A stretch of DNA of 64,000 bases from Druceiella hillmani (lineage: Eukaryota; Arthropoda; Insecta; Lepidoptera; Hepialidae), in contig JAYKKI010000060.1 in NCBI GenBank assembly GCA_039881145.1, forward strand, positions 11,494,501 to 11,558,500, written 5' to 3'. Positions within the stretch are counted from its first letter, which is position 1. Each line of letters begins with the position of its first letter. Of this stretch, positions 36,231 to 48,190 are shown piece after piece. The notes beneath the pieces were generated by a model, which saw only the letters and a program-made list of their open reading frames with translations, ran no database searches and was not told where the DNA came from. The position numbers and the translations under genes were made by a program.

Positions 36231-39200
36231 CATATTCAGTGCAAGATTGTATTAAAATATTTAGAATGTAGTCAATCTGGTTTTCTTTCAATCTTTAACA
36301 CTAAAAGCAACTCTCTCATATAGTTGTCGTAATTGTTTGATAATGGTACGAATTAACCATAATACCATTTCTCCACCCCCAATGCTACATTAAACAAGGA
36401 GGAATACATAAAGTTAACCGTTAAACTTTACTGTTGTCATTTACGGTAAAACAAAGCGGCAATATACTGCCGCTTACGGAAACAACTTTGAATATCCGGG
36501 TTAGTGGAACGTAGACAGTTTATATTTGTAATTTATTCCCGTTGGCATAGAATGTAAAATGCTATGAAGATGTCAAAAAAATAAACTGTATTAACATATT
36601 ATATAATTGCAAATGGGTGTTCCATTTCACGGAGATATTGTAATGACAATAATACCTAAATTATTTTTCATTGTAAATGAAAATTACATAATTATTCAAT
36701 ATTTCTTTTTTTGTAGACTGGTATTTCGCAAAAATAAATATAAACTTTTTATGCTTTTCTCCTAAAGCAATTTTGAATCACAATGTTATAGCGCCAAGTA
36801 AATTTTTTGTGAATATAGAGAGGTTAACCACCAAAAAAGATATCACAGTAATAAATAATTCACTTATATTTTATTTCTTTCCAAAAGACAATCTTCTTAA
36901 ACAAAGGAAGATGACAGTTCAGGATTGGAAAACCTTTTTCTTGTATTTATATCAGATACATTAGGTATATTTATTTTTACTTTGCGACACATTACACAGT
37001 AATATTTAATCCGTTTCGTTGAAAATGATGCATTTAAGTTGTACAATTTAACGCAAAAGTGTTTATGAATTGAACATTGACTTTAAGGATTTTTTAAACG
37101 TTGTTTTAGTTAAACCTATCCAACATCAAAAATTATCATCGAAAATATACACTCAAATCAGAGCAATAGCTTAATTATTACAAAAAATACATCAAAATTT
37201 TCTATGTAGAAAACCCGTATTCCACATTAAAAAATAATCCTTCTAATTATTTAAAAATAAAATATCACAATTTTTTTTCTTTCCTTAGATCAAATACCTT
37301 GTATAGGTATGACTACATTTGTAATATAGCACCAAAGTTCGGTCTCGTTTATTCTTCCGCTTCGTTTAAGAATCACGTAAGAAACTGACTTATTGGTGAC
37401 ATTTCACTTCAATTCAATATAGAATAAAGATGCCCTGTCTGTATATTTTTACAATATCGAATATTTTTCCAAAACGTTTTTCACCTCTGAGTTTTGAGTG
37501 ATTGAGAGCTAGGGTTATCAATTTTTCTCCTCTAAATTAATTTAATAAATTGTAATTATTATAGTGAAATAATCGTGTAATATTCATATTTATAGCATTA
37601 CTTAGCATAACAGTTTATTAAGTATATTGTGATTATAGTATGTAGTTTAATAATAACACGGGTAAAATACAATGAATATTGTGAGTAGTACTCCTCTGAT
37701 TGAATACGTATTTGTGCCAACCATACGTCAATTGTCAAACTGATTTGTTTAAACACCTTCTCTTTTGGAACAGGATGCAGTATAAGTATAACGATATCAT
37801 TAAACCAGTTCGAACGATGCAATATTGAACAAAATTCTGTATATAGCAAAGTTACTTGCACATAGTAAAGGTTTTAAATACAATTTGCCAGTTACAAAAA
37901 AATTAGAAATGCGTGTTCCCATGTAAATCTACAAAACGTGTATCTTGGTACTTGGTTCAGATATTCTGTCACCAGCTTGCTACATACTAGAAATAATTTA
38001 ATGCATGTAGTAGTAATAATATGGTAGAAGTTATTCAATGCATATCAGTTTGTAGAACAGCGGTATAAGTGCAAGATATTGAGAAAAGCATTGAAGAGAA
38101 AACTTTGAACGTACATTGTCTAATTTTCCTCGTTGTGAAAAATCGCTTCCAATGTTACTATAATCATCCTCGTGACTATTTGGTGATAGCTACAGTCCTC
38201 TTCAATTTTGATGATTGGTGCGATTCGATGCAACGGTTATAACCAGCGATAATATTTACATAAAATGTTTGGTATTCGTATTTATTCAACGTAGATTACC
38301 TAAAAATACATTTTTGTTAGACTCAGGTTTTAATTAATAGCAATATAAAAGATTAATTTAATTCATAATAAATAAAATAATTATTGCACAAGGCATAGTC
38401 GAATGATAATCTACTATAATAAACTGTATTACAAAAATTAAAATAATGAGGTTTGTCGTAGGTATTGCTCTCTACGCCTACGCTATCTACTGTTGTAAAA
38501 ATAAACGGCAAGCATTTGGAATAAAAACAATGTTTAAAATAACAAACCTTTCTGAAACAGTTATTCAGAATGAAATACCGATTGATAGATAGATAGGTTT
38601 GATACAGCAGATAAAAATATATTTTAAAACGCAAAATAGTAACAACTAATCCACTTTCTTAATCTTTTTATCACTTAAAAAAAAATTAAAAACATTTAAA
38701 AAAAATAAATAATTGAAAAGAAGAAAAATATGAATAGTATAATAATCTTGCCAAGTTTCGAAGCTGTAACTTTATGGTCTGTGAACATATGTATTTCTGC
38801 TACGCAATAGAACTGTTGAAGCGGAAAAGTGAACAAATTATTTAGACCTAAATTCAAGTAATGAAAAAAGATCCATTGTATCCAACACATTAATTTTCTG
38901 AAATTAATTATTATTTTTCTAAATAATAATATATTTGGTCGAACAAAATAATGAAAATGTAAATAACACAAATTGAAATAAATTAATTCATCAAGTATTT
39001 AGAGCGCTGTCCTCTAGTTATTATTTTATATTAACTAAACTCTGAGTAAAATAAATAATATCAATATATAATGTACATCAAAAATGTAGATAGTATTTAC
39101 ATATGTAATCTTTGAACTATCTGTATCAACTCAAGCTTTAATTAATACAAAACGTAATAAGTACCCACATAAATTAATCATCTTATATTCAGTTTTCCTT

Positions 39201-40679
39201 CAAAGTTATACCTGGCAAAACCATTCATTTCCCGTCCATTGTTCTATTGATAAATTTACACAGACTTGACCTGATAGGGTAGATAAAACAATCGGACACC
39301 ACATAATTTCTCTGACAAATTAGCTAAAGTAACAGCCAAATACAATATATTGACTAATGAAATTCTACACATTCGAGTTCGCTTACCCCGGCAGACAATG
39401 GCCGTTTGATAGAGAAAGCCACAACTTATCAAAGACCTTTGTACAATTATAAAGCTTCCTTTTGATATAAGTTGTCTAAGCGATACCCCAAATGTTTGGG
39501 ATATGTCGAAATATTTCAATGAATTTTCAATAAATTTGCTCGTATTTGGATCTTTTGTTTCTTAATTATTTAGTTACTTTCCCAAAACATTTATGACCAA
39601 AATAATATAAAAGAAATATGCAAAATTTTTTTTGTTACGCCCGCTTTTGAAATGGAAACTTTTACATTTTCCAAATAAATTGGGAAAATGTGAAATTTCC
39701 ATTAATTCATAACTAAACATTGTTTGATGCGACAATTTTTGTTTAACCAATTGTCACTTTCTAAATTTATACGCACACATCATACATATTTACATCATAA
39801 TTTCTAATTTATAAAAGTTTCTCAATTCAGGATGACAATTTAAAACATTCACAGTGTTTGTTAGTGCTAAAATTATTAAATGCCGTTTTTTATAGACTTT
39901 CCACAAAATTAAAAATATAAATTTCCGAAATGATCATTTACGCTCTATGCGTATAAATTCATAATTCAGTAATTAATGTTGTAATGTCACGTTTAAAATT
40001 GATTTAAAAATTAAACTTTCATTTTAAGTCAACCTAAAAACATTAGTACCTTTGTTGAACGTTCATTGTAATTTTAAATAAGAAAAAATAAAAGAATAAA
40101 TGTAAAACAAATGTGCTTTTTGAAAGATGTCTATTGGCAACGCCTTTAAAATGTAATTTCAGTACAGCTTCTGGAATTTTATTACAGAAAAGTATATCCT
40201 CTTTGAGAAATAAATTACTTATCTACGTAAACCTGAAGTTTGAATATTTGATTTATTTTTTTTTCATGCGAATACAAGTAACCAAAAAGGGAAACAAGTA
40301 ACTATACTAGTGCTATAAAAATTGATTTGAATTAGAAAAAATCAATTCCTCTCAATACAATATTGTAATTAACATTTTTAATCCAACTAATTTAAAGGCC
40401 CTTTTTTATAATAGTAGTATGGTTACTTGTACCCGGAAAAGCTTATTATAACGCTTGCTTATCAAGCTTTCCCACTTTATCTAACAGGATAACTATTTTC
40501 AATTATCAAAAAAAGTTATTACTCTTTTGGGAAAAATGTATTACAATGGGTAACTGATATATATACATGATACAATCATATAGACTAAGTATGCAAAATT
40601 ACTTGGATATTGGTTTATAAATTAAGTCACGATAGTAGAACAAATTAATACATACATTCTTGCATTTGCATTATGGGAT
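36231..40679. other. AT-rich non-coding DNA, no gene recognised
   Basis: Several short frames (36773-36964 plus; 37598-37861, 38353-38634, 38696-38971 and 39256-39519 minus) have no recognisable domain and AT-driven composition, and are not called. An imperfect inverted repeat (AATGGAAACTTTTACATTTTCC with a partly complementary arm) lies at about 39651-39703. CA-rich and homopolymer tracts are otherwise all that was seen. Confidence 0.5.
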
Positions 40680-42330
40680 GGTATACCTCGTATGATTTAT
40701 CCATGTATTTCCCATTTATTCTTCCACTCGCTTCTTTCTTACATACATTTTCCGCCAGCAATCCCCTGTTTTTACGTTAAATATAACTAAACCATTTTGA
40801 TAATAATTTCCTTACATTATAAATACACTTTCTGCAACATTAAATTCAAGACAAATATATGAGTTTTTCCTAATTTCCCTTAAAGTGTATCATTGTGTGT
40901 TTCGCGATGACTCACTGCAACCTCATTACATTTTTTTACGTATTTATTTTTACTACTAAAACCTATGTCCATCAATAATAATTGGCTTTGTTATATATAG
41001 CCAGTCGTTGTCTCTTTAAACCTACATTTGTTCTTCTCTATTTTTGTTAGAGCTCAATTCGTTTAAACATCCATATATATTCGTTATTTGAGATTCTACT
41101 TACATTTCAAAGCATGTACGACAAATATTATCAAAATTAACGCAGTTTTTAATGAAAATGGAGTAAATTTTATTGAACTATCCTAACCGAGTGATATATT
41201 CTAATAACACTTAGCGAGAAATACTTGGGACCGAATTCCTAGAAGCGATTTTATGGTTTTACGGCGTGATCCCATGACGCACGAACTAGCAGCGTGGAAG
41301 TTTGAAGGAAAATTGAATAAGTTTTATTAAAGTTTCTATCCAAGCGATATATTTTAGTAAAAACACTTGAGGTCGAATTGAGATTGAAACTACACGGGTC
41401 TATAGCGCTACCAGATTTTGCATAGCACATTCTAGGTATTGGAAAATAACTTGAAATACTTGCAAAAAATTTACCATTTTGATTTATTAGTTATGAGTGT
41501 TGTGCATTTATCTCGAGAATGAAAACCTTTAATAGTAATATATCTCTTACTATTAACGATAAAGGCTCTGGAAAACTTTTATAAAGTTTTTACATATAAT
41601 TATTCTCATAACTTGTATTTTTGAGAGAAAGTTGAATAAGTTCTATTGAAGAATTCTAATCATCTGAAATAAAGGTAAAGAATTGAAATATTATTGCGAG
41701 TACTTAGATCAACAATAAATATTTTCAAGTCAGAATTGTTGACTACATACCAATTTCTATGACTACATACAAATTTTATGAGTATCTAGTCCATATTTTC
41801 AATATCTATAATTTTTCTAAAAATCGTTTCATGTATGATTGCCATTTATATCTTCATATGTTAGTCACGGTGCAATCGCTAAATAGCAATTATGTCAATA
41901 ATCTAACTAGGTGAATTCTAAATGTAGCACTATTGTGTGAAGGTAGAGCGATATCAACACCTATTTATTCGCAAGAATTAATATCGCCGCATATTGTGAA
42001 TATTGGAATATTACAATTCTTCTTTACCCCCATTCTGAATCTTGACCTCTAACTAATTTCAATTTTACTAAGGCGTCACATTGCTGTAGAGTTAAATTTG
42101 AATAAGTAATTTGCATTATTTAAAAAAAAAAGATACTTCGTAACTCTGTTTATTTTACATACACTAGTAGAATTCAATAACCAATTAAAACCGGCTTTAA
42201 ATATTTATACCTAAAAACAAAGCAAAACACGCCGAAGTTTTGAGACAAATCAAGTAAGTCCAAACTCGATAGGTTTTCTCTTAGCCATTGGGAAGTTTCT
42301 ATGACCATTTTCTACCATCACCACGTCCAT
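40680..42330 (+). repeat. Duplicated segment D, copy 2 (pair of 16780-17870)
   Basis: Anchors in order: TTTCCCTTAAAGTGTATC with CGCGATGACTCAC near 40874-40915, then GTAGAGCGATATCA at 41943, CGCAAGAATTAATATC, CATATTGTGAAT, CCATTCTGAATCTT and CAATTTTACTAAG to about 42080. The offset to copy 1 changes from about 23.78 kb to 24.45 kb across the segment, so about 670 bp is inserted here or lost there. That extra interval (41110-41700) contains loosely repeated motifs such as GAATAAGTTTTATT. Confidence 0.75.
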
Positions 42331-42584
42331 ATTATTGTATTATCATTAAAAATTTATAATCGATGCAAAAAGAAAAGAGAAATAAAAATATTTGAAAATC
42401 CACTTGCCCGACTTGTTTTCAGACTAAAGTACATTCAGGTAAAACTAATAAAGGAATGATGGGCGCCAAGGCGGGAAAGGATTAATATTCTTTAATTACT
42501 AGAATTCCTAGATTTTATATATAGTTATAGCGTTTGCTATATGTATATGGGAGGTTTTGATATTTGGATATGCATATAAACTCT

Positions 42585-42960
42585 ATTCATAATCTCAAAT
42601 TGAGATACTGATTCAAATTCATGAACCAAGACATAATTGAATTTAAAAAGCATTTAACTTATATAACCTTTTTATCATCATCGAGATATCATTTAATGTT
42701 CTTCTAAAAATATGCTTTGTCTAAAAATCGTTATTTAAGTTAACTACATAATGCAGTTTACTGTCACTGTCCAAGATATACAGATGTCTCACGAAACCAC
42801 GAGTGCCACGTGTAGCATGACTTCTCATATCTACCGTGCACACATATTTATATGGAGCATGACGAGAGTATAAACTTCGGTGTTAAAAATATTTTCACTA
42901 CTTTTGTACTTGATGCTCCGCGACGCATTTCACTGTCATAATTATAAAACATTGTAAGTA
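42585..42960 (+). repeat. Segment F, copy 1 (pair of 58385-58770)
   Basis: Collinear with 58385-58770 at an almost constant offset of 15.80 kb. Anchors: AATCTCAAA, AATTCATGAACCAAGAC, ATCATCGAGATA, GTGTAGCATGA and TGGAGCAT. Interpreted as part of a larger segmental duplication together with family C (45060-45660) and segment E (47690-47880). Confidence 0.75.
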
Positions 42961-45059
42961 ATAAGAAGGTTGTTATAAGCGAAGAAATCGCCTATGCATA
43001 GTAACATCAAACAAAATAATAAATATTCCATACAACCATGCAAGTACGAAAGGAATACATAATGATGGGTATTTATTTGTATGGTTAGTAAACAATTTAA
43101 TATTTTCTAAAACGACAGCTGTTTTTACAAAACAAATAAAGAGCCATATGAGCCTTATACGTATTCACGTGTAGGTAATTTGATAGCTAATTTGATATCA
43201 AATTTATCTTTTTTTTTGCCAACAAATTTCAAGTATTTGCCTCTTCGGGGAATGACTATAAATTCTAATGACCTATCAGTTAGTAATTAAATGAAGGTAC
43301 GAAATTGACAACTTTTGATGTTGAAAGTTTTGGCAACCTCTATAGACAAAAAGTTGAAATGGAATACAATGTAATTAAGTATTCCTCTCCCGACGTACTA
43401 ATCATCAAACTACCGTCATTTTATGGAGGTGTGCAAGAGCTCTAAAGCACTTTGGATACAAAGCGCCTTATTCGGCAGTGCAGTTTGAAACTATTCATTG
43501 TTTCATAAAAAAGTTAATTTTTGAAGTCAGTTTTTATTTTTCTTAAATTAAATATACGTTTAAATTGATCCATAGAGCAAAAAGAGAATAGTTTCTAAAA
43601 AAGCAGGGAACATATTCCAAAAGCATTTTTAGAGAGTGTGGGAAGTAGTATGAACATAGACTTACACATATAAGTGCTTTTGCTAATATGATCCTAAGTG
43701 TTAAAACATAGAGGGTCGTGCTTATCTCCTCAGCTTGATACATAAATGTTCGAATATTTTTTAAGAAACATTATTCAGGAATAAATGTTATCCGTTGAGG
43801 GGTGTCATTGGCATATGAATCGATGGATTATCACATTTGGACAGCCTATTGAGACTGTACTGAGACGGACTATTGAGACGGACTACGCCAAAAATTACGT
43901 AACGAAAATAAATGTCTTTAATCACGATCCGTCAACTATTGGAAAAATCCATTGGCTATCTTCGAAAAGCATTATTACATCTTAACCAAGTTTATATGGG
44001 ATCATCCTTGAATCATGTCCTCTTAAATAATGATGCAATTTCATGTATTCCAGAAGTATACGTGAATCCCAGAGTTTTCAAATCTAATAAAAAAGAAGAG
44101 ATTTCATAACATTATAAATCATTAAAATACAATATCATTACCTAGGTCGTATTAAAATAAAATAAATTGAATTATTTTTACTAAAAGTGAAAGAGGTATT
44201 AATATTTAAATTTAAACTTCTAAAAACATTGAAAAAAGCATATTTATAAGCTGGTAAATTTATGATTCAACGAGCTTTTGTGGAATTTAGGGAGTTATCA
44301 AGGAAAATTTGATATTTTTTAAAATACATATGGTTATAATTCAATGCATGAGTTATTTTAATGATGTTATAGATTCTGATATCATTATCTTTTTTTCCAG
44401 TTTTACCATGCAAACGAATAATTAATTCATCTATACCATAACTTCATTTCTTACTTGAATTCAAATTAAATAATATTTAAATCTCCGATAACTGGTAAAG
44501 GGATTGTTTCGATATCCACTTATGAAAATTTATTTATACCTCGGTGTATTTTAGGATCTGTTGGATAGATTTTGTTTGATGTTCACAAGATGGTTTGAAC
44601 TAAAAAACGTGTAAATATTTCTTTGGCATATTAAATTTTGTAATGGGTTTTTTAAAACACTTCTAGGTAATTTTTGGAAGCCAACTTAATTATAACTTTT
44701 CCACCTACAGTAAATAGGCTAAGAGTGCGTGTTAAATTGTGATGACTACCAAGTTCTTAAGTACATTACATCAAAGAAAATTATTTCAACCGATATTAAG
44801 AAAGAGCTCTCCCACTTTAAAAATTCTGTCTGAGCCGTAAATAATGACAATAATAAATAAATTCGATTGGTCGATGTGATTAGTAAGTGTTGATGAGAAG
44901 TGGGTTATTTATATCAATCCTATATGCAATAGCTACTTGCTCAGTACAGGTAAATTGAGAGTTTCGTTACTGAAATGGAAAGTGAATATTAGAAAACAAA
45001 ACCGAACTGTTAGCGAAACGTTAAAGGACTTATACATTGGGATTTATTTCCAGGTAGAT
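42961..45059. other. AT-rich non-coding DNA between segments F and C
   Basis: Includes a small tandem duplication of TATTGAGAC / CTGAGACGGACTA around 43850-43890. Overlapping short plus-strand frames at 43785-44109 carry somewhat less biased residues, but I recognise no domain and they overlap in different frames, so neither is called. Confidence 0.45.
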
Positions 45060-45660
45060 CTATGAAGAATAAAGAAATTTACTATCAGAAATAAATTGAG
45101 TAGATAACAAATTAAGTAGTCAACAGAATCGAGTCAGTATTTTGTTATTACTGTGCTTTTATTTAAATATAAGCTATGTACTTTTCCAAAATAGTCCAAT
45201 TTATTAAACTAAATTTAAGTTTGTTTAAATTACTCCTAAACTTACTTGTGCCATTTAAATACACATTTTCATATATTTCATAAAAATGAACTAAGTACTG
45301 TGCTTCAAAATACATAAGCATAGACGTAAAACAAATGGAATATAGTTTTTATTGTAGACAATTAATTTTTGTCCATGGTTAAAAAAGCCATTTACACACT
45401 GTAAGCGATACAACGGAATCACTTCTTAGTTCAAAGTTTATTTTCACGTGCTTCTTGTCGATGTGTTTCCCGACATGTTTCCTTAATAGCTTGAGTCTCG
45501 TATTTAATGGAGCGGAAAAGGTTTTATTGTCGTCATGTTGGCTTTCATTTTACAGTTGACTTCCTGCTTTAGACTCACTACTAATGACATATTAAAAGTC
45601 TGGTATATTTCAGGAGTACACCTAAATGTTCAAACTGTTTCTCCTCGTAGATAGCCTCGT
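45060..45660 (+). repeat. Repeat family C, copy 2
   Basis: Best preserved of three copies. Anchors: CAACAGAATCGAGTCAGTAT at 45120, TTCACGTGCTTC, CCTTAATAGCTTGAG, GGAGCGGAAAAGGTTTTATT, GTCGTCATGTT and CAGTTGACTTCCTG. These recur in order at 61080-61830, and the last four in a shorter copy at 13470-13655. No frame is open across it. A non-autonomous element or part of a segmental duplication are both possible. Confidence 0.8.
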
Positions 45661-47689
45661 GGATGGAATAAAAGAATAAAATTAATTTTATTCTTTTATT
45701 GTCTTGTATGTCTAATTTTTCATTTTTAAAACTCTACCAAAAGTAGACATAGTTAATTCATAAAGTACTATAACTTAGTTCGCAGTAAAAAACGATTCAT
45801 TTCTTAAGTCTAATAATGGCGTTTATACTAATCACATTTAGTAACTTTGCCTCAAATCAATAAATAAATCATATAATAAATTTGGAAGTTATTTGGAAAC
45901 AGGTTATTCAAAATTTTAGTTTCAAGGAAAGTGAATTGTTGAGTTTGAACTCATTTGCGTACATATTTGATTTGGGTAATTTTTAGCAATAATAATTTCA
46001 GATGCCTAATAAACTTGAAGTCATAAAGGAAGAAGGCTAAAAAGAAGCCGTCCATGGTAAAAGTGACAAAAATTGTAACTTGGTTTTATTAATTTTTCGA
46101 CTCGGGACCATTATGTAAATTTTTAATTTTTTCCGGAACCAAGGATAGCTATTATTATAAATTTTATCTTTATATGCCTATACATTGACGTCTTGATAAT
46201 ATTGTAACACCAGATCAGAATATGATGTCGTTTTGTTAAGAGATAAATAATTTTAACCGATTCCTCTAAGACTACGTCAGAGGATTGCGAGGTATTGGAT
46301 GAAGTGATTATGATCAAAGCGTATATTTTAATTTCCTGACTGATGTTTCTGCATACATCAATAAGCTGAGTACTTTTAAAAAAAATTGGGTCTATATAGT
46401 CCAATTACCAATAGGTATTTTTTTTAGTTCAGTTTTATTGTTGTACGTATTTTGTACGTAACGTTTACCAAAAATTGACATTTAGGTTTTATTTTATGAC
46501 TATAATAATTGAAAGCCTTAAGAAAATTGAAGATTAGTAATGAGGTGTATCTATATGGGTGATAGATATTGTTGAAATAAGTTTCTATTGTACTTTTTAT
46601 TTTATATTCCCTATTAAATAAATGAAAGAAACAAATATACTACCAAACGTGATTTTGAACCATAATTGATTGAATAAGTTTAATGAATCTTAATATCTCC
46701 CTTTTGTATATTCATTAGTTTTTAATGAAAAATTAAAAGAGTTCATGATACAATACAATAAAGCGTTCGAATATGATACACTACACTAAAGCGTTAAGCT
46801 TATTTATTTTAATAAATTAGTTCATTAGTTTCATTGTTTAGTCTGTGTGAAATATATGAAAACGATTGGTAATTTATCATACCAGAATTAAATATACATT
46901 TTCATCCTCAAAATCTACATCACTCTACAATATACTATAATTGGTGGTAGATCACAATTTAGCACTAAGATTAAAGTTTTAAAAAATGCGTTCCACAGAA
47001 TTCTTAATTTTTGCCACAACAAAAACTATCACAGAAAAGAAAGTACATCTTCATTTCTTCGAATGACATTTCTCTATCATCACACTGTTTACAAAAAGTA
47101 ACAATAATTTAACAAAAATTAAAACGGATATTGAACCTCTAAGATCTCAACTTAATAAAACATGTAGCATATTTTATTATGGCTTGAGTAAAGATTAATT
47201 TTGCATAAATCAATGCACCCAGACATAACAGCTTTTTAAGTCTCGACCTTAACCTATTACTTTCTTTCGAATTATTTTGTTTTATCAAAATATGATACAT
47301 ACTAAGCTTATTATAGTTCGACGTAATGAACATATCTTTCCTGTCATATGAGTATTTTACAGAGGTAAAATTGTATCTATTTAGGTTGTAAATCTTAGAA
47401 ATCTCCACGTGTTAACACATTGCTTTTATGTGTAAATGTTACCTTCTCCTTATTTATATAAAAATGGTGTTGATGTTGATCAACAAACTTGATAATGGCA
47501 AAATGTGTGTACTTTTAACATTTAAATAACGAATGTTGTGACTATTTTTAATAATTAGAGTTTAGTTAAAATAATTAAGTTACAATTTTTGGGAAAAGTA
47601 GAAAAGATTTCGGATAGGAAAATTTCAAAATTTTGTGAACTTTTTTATCAATACTAATCAAATATTTGTAAAAATATTATCATTTTGTT
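45661..47689. other. AT-rich non-coding DNA between segments C and E
   Basis: Contains the palindrome at 45667-45700, and a tandem motif (ACAATACAATAAAGCGTT / ACTACACTAAAGCGTT) near 46750-46797. Minus-strand frames at 46123-46404 and 47139-47408 lack recognisable motifs and are not called. Confidence 0.45.
45667..45700. repeat. 34-bp perfect palindrome
   Basis: AATAAAAGAATAAAATT at 45667-45683 is followed directly by its exact complement to 45700, with no loop. The composition is AT-rich, which lowers its information content. Even so, 17 consecutive matches without a spacer is notable. Confidence 0.9.
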
Positions 47690-47880
47690 TTTTTCTTTTG
47701 AAAGAAGAGTCGATAATGTGGGAATCGACATAATATCGACAGAAATTATATCAAAAGATATTTTAATTGTGGTTTTTAAAATTGATTTGGTTGTAAAATA
47801 TTTTTGGCGATGTTACACATATGTAACTTTTGAAATTTGTCCCCATCACCCAAAAATAATTAAAGTATAAAAATATATAC
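47690..47880 (+). repeat. Segment E, copy 1 (pair of 63350-63540)
   Basis: AGTCGATAATGTGGGAATCG near 47708 matches AGTCGATTATGTGGGGATCG near 63368. This is followed by ATAAT, a conserved ACAGMAATTA block, AAATTGATTT and a TACAMATGTAA block in the same order. Third collinear member of the F-C-E set, with offset about 15.66 kb. The 61-codon frame across it is not shared by the other copy, arguing against coding. Confidence 0.75.
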
Positions 47881-48141
47881 GAATAGTGAAAGGACGACAC
47901 AAACGTGACTTCAACTGCAGAGCGGTTAATATTTGTGGGATAGATCGATGCATGTTTGTGACGTTTAATGCATGTTAAGTAAACAAAAAGTTTAAAAAAA
48001 ATTGTATATTTTTAAAAGTGTTGAAATGATCTTTGTATTTGAAGGTATTTGCTAAATTAAACCAAAATAAGTTTGTTGCAAATATGTATTATTTGCTTTT
48101 TTCTTAAAATAATCATGTTTCTTAAATTTTTGATTTCTTGA

Positions 48142-48190
48142 TAAGTGCCTCAGAATCCATACAGTAGTGGTATGGATTCTGAGGCACTTA
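48142..48190. repeat. Perfect 21-bp hairpin with 7-nt loop
   Basis: The left arm 48142-48162 (TAAGTGCCTCAGAATCCATA plus C) and right arm 48170-48190 are exact complements around AGTAGTG. The sequence is complex, not AT-simple. It is too short and too perfect for a typical animal microRNA precursor. A snap-back duplication is the likeliest origin. Confidence 0.95.

Noticed and set aside
8140..42330. Organelle (mitochondrial) insertion to explain AT richness
   Set aside because: No mitochondrial protein motifs, rRNA or tRNA signatures were seen in any frame, and AT richness is uniform over the whole window.
43785..44109. Overlapping 66- and 65-codon plus-strand frames as a possible small gene or exon
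   Set aside because: Composition is less biased than elsewhere, but no motif, splice context or conservation is visible, and the two frames disagree over their overlap.
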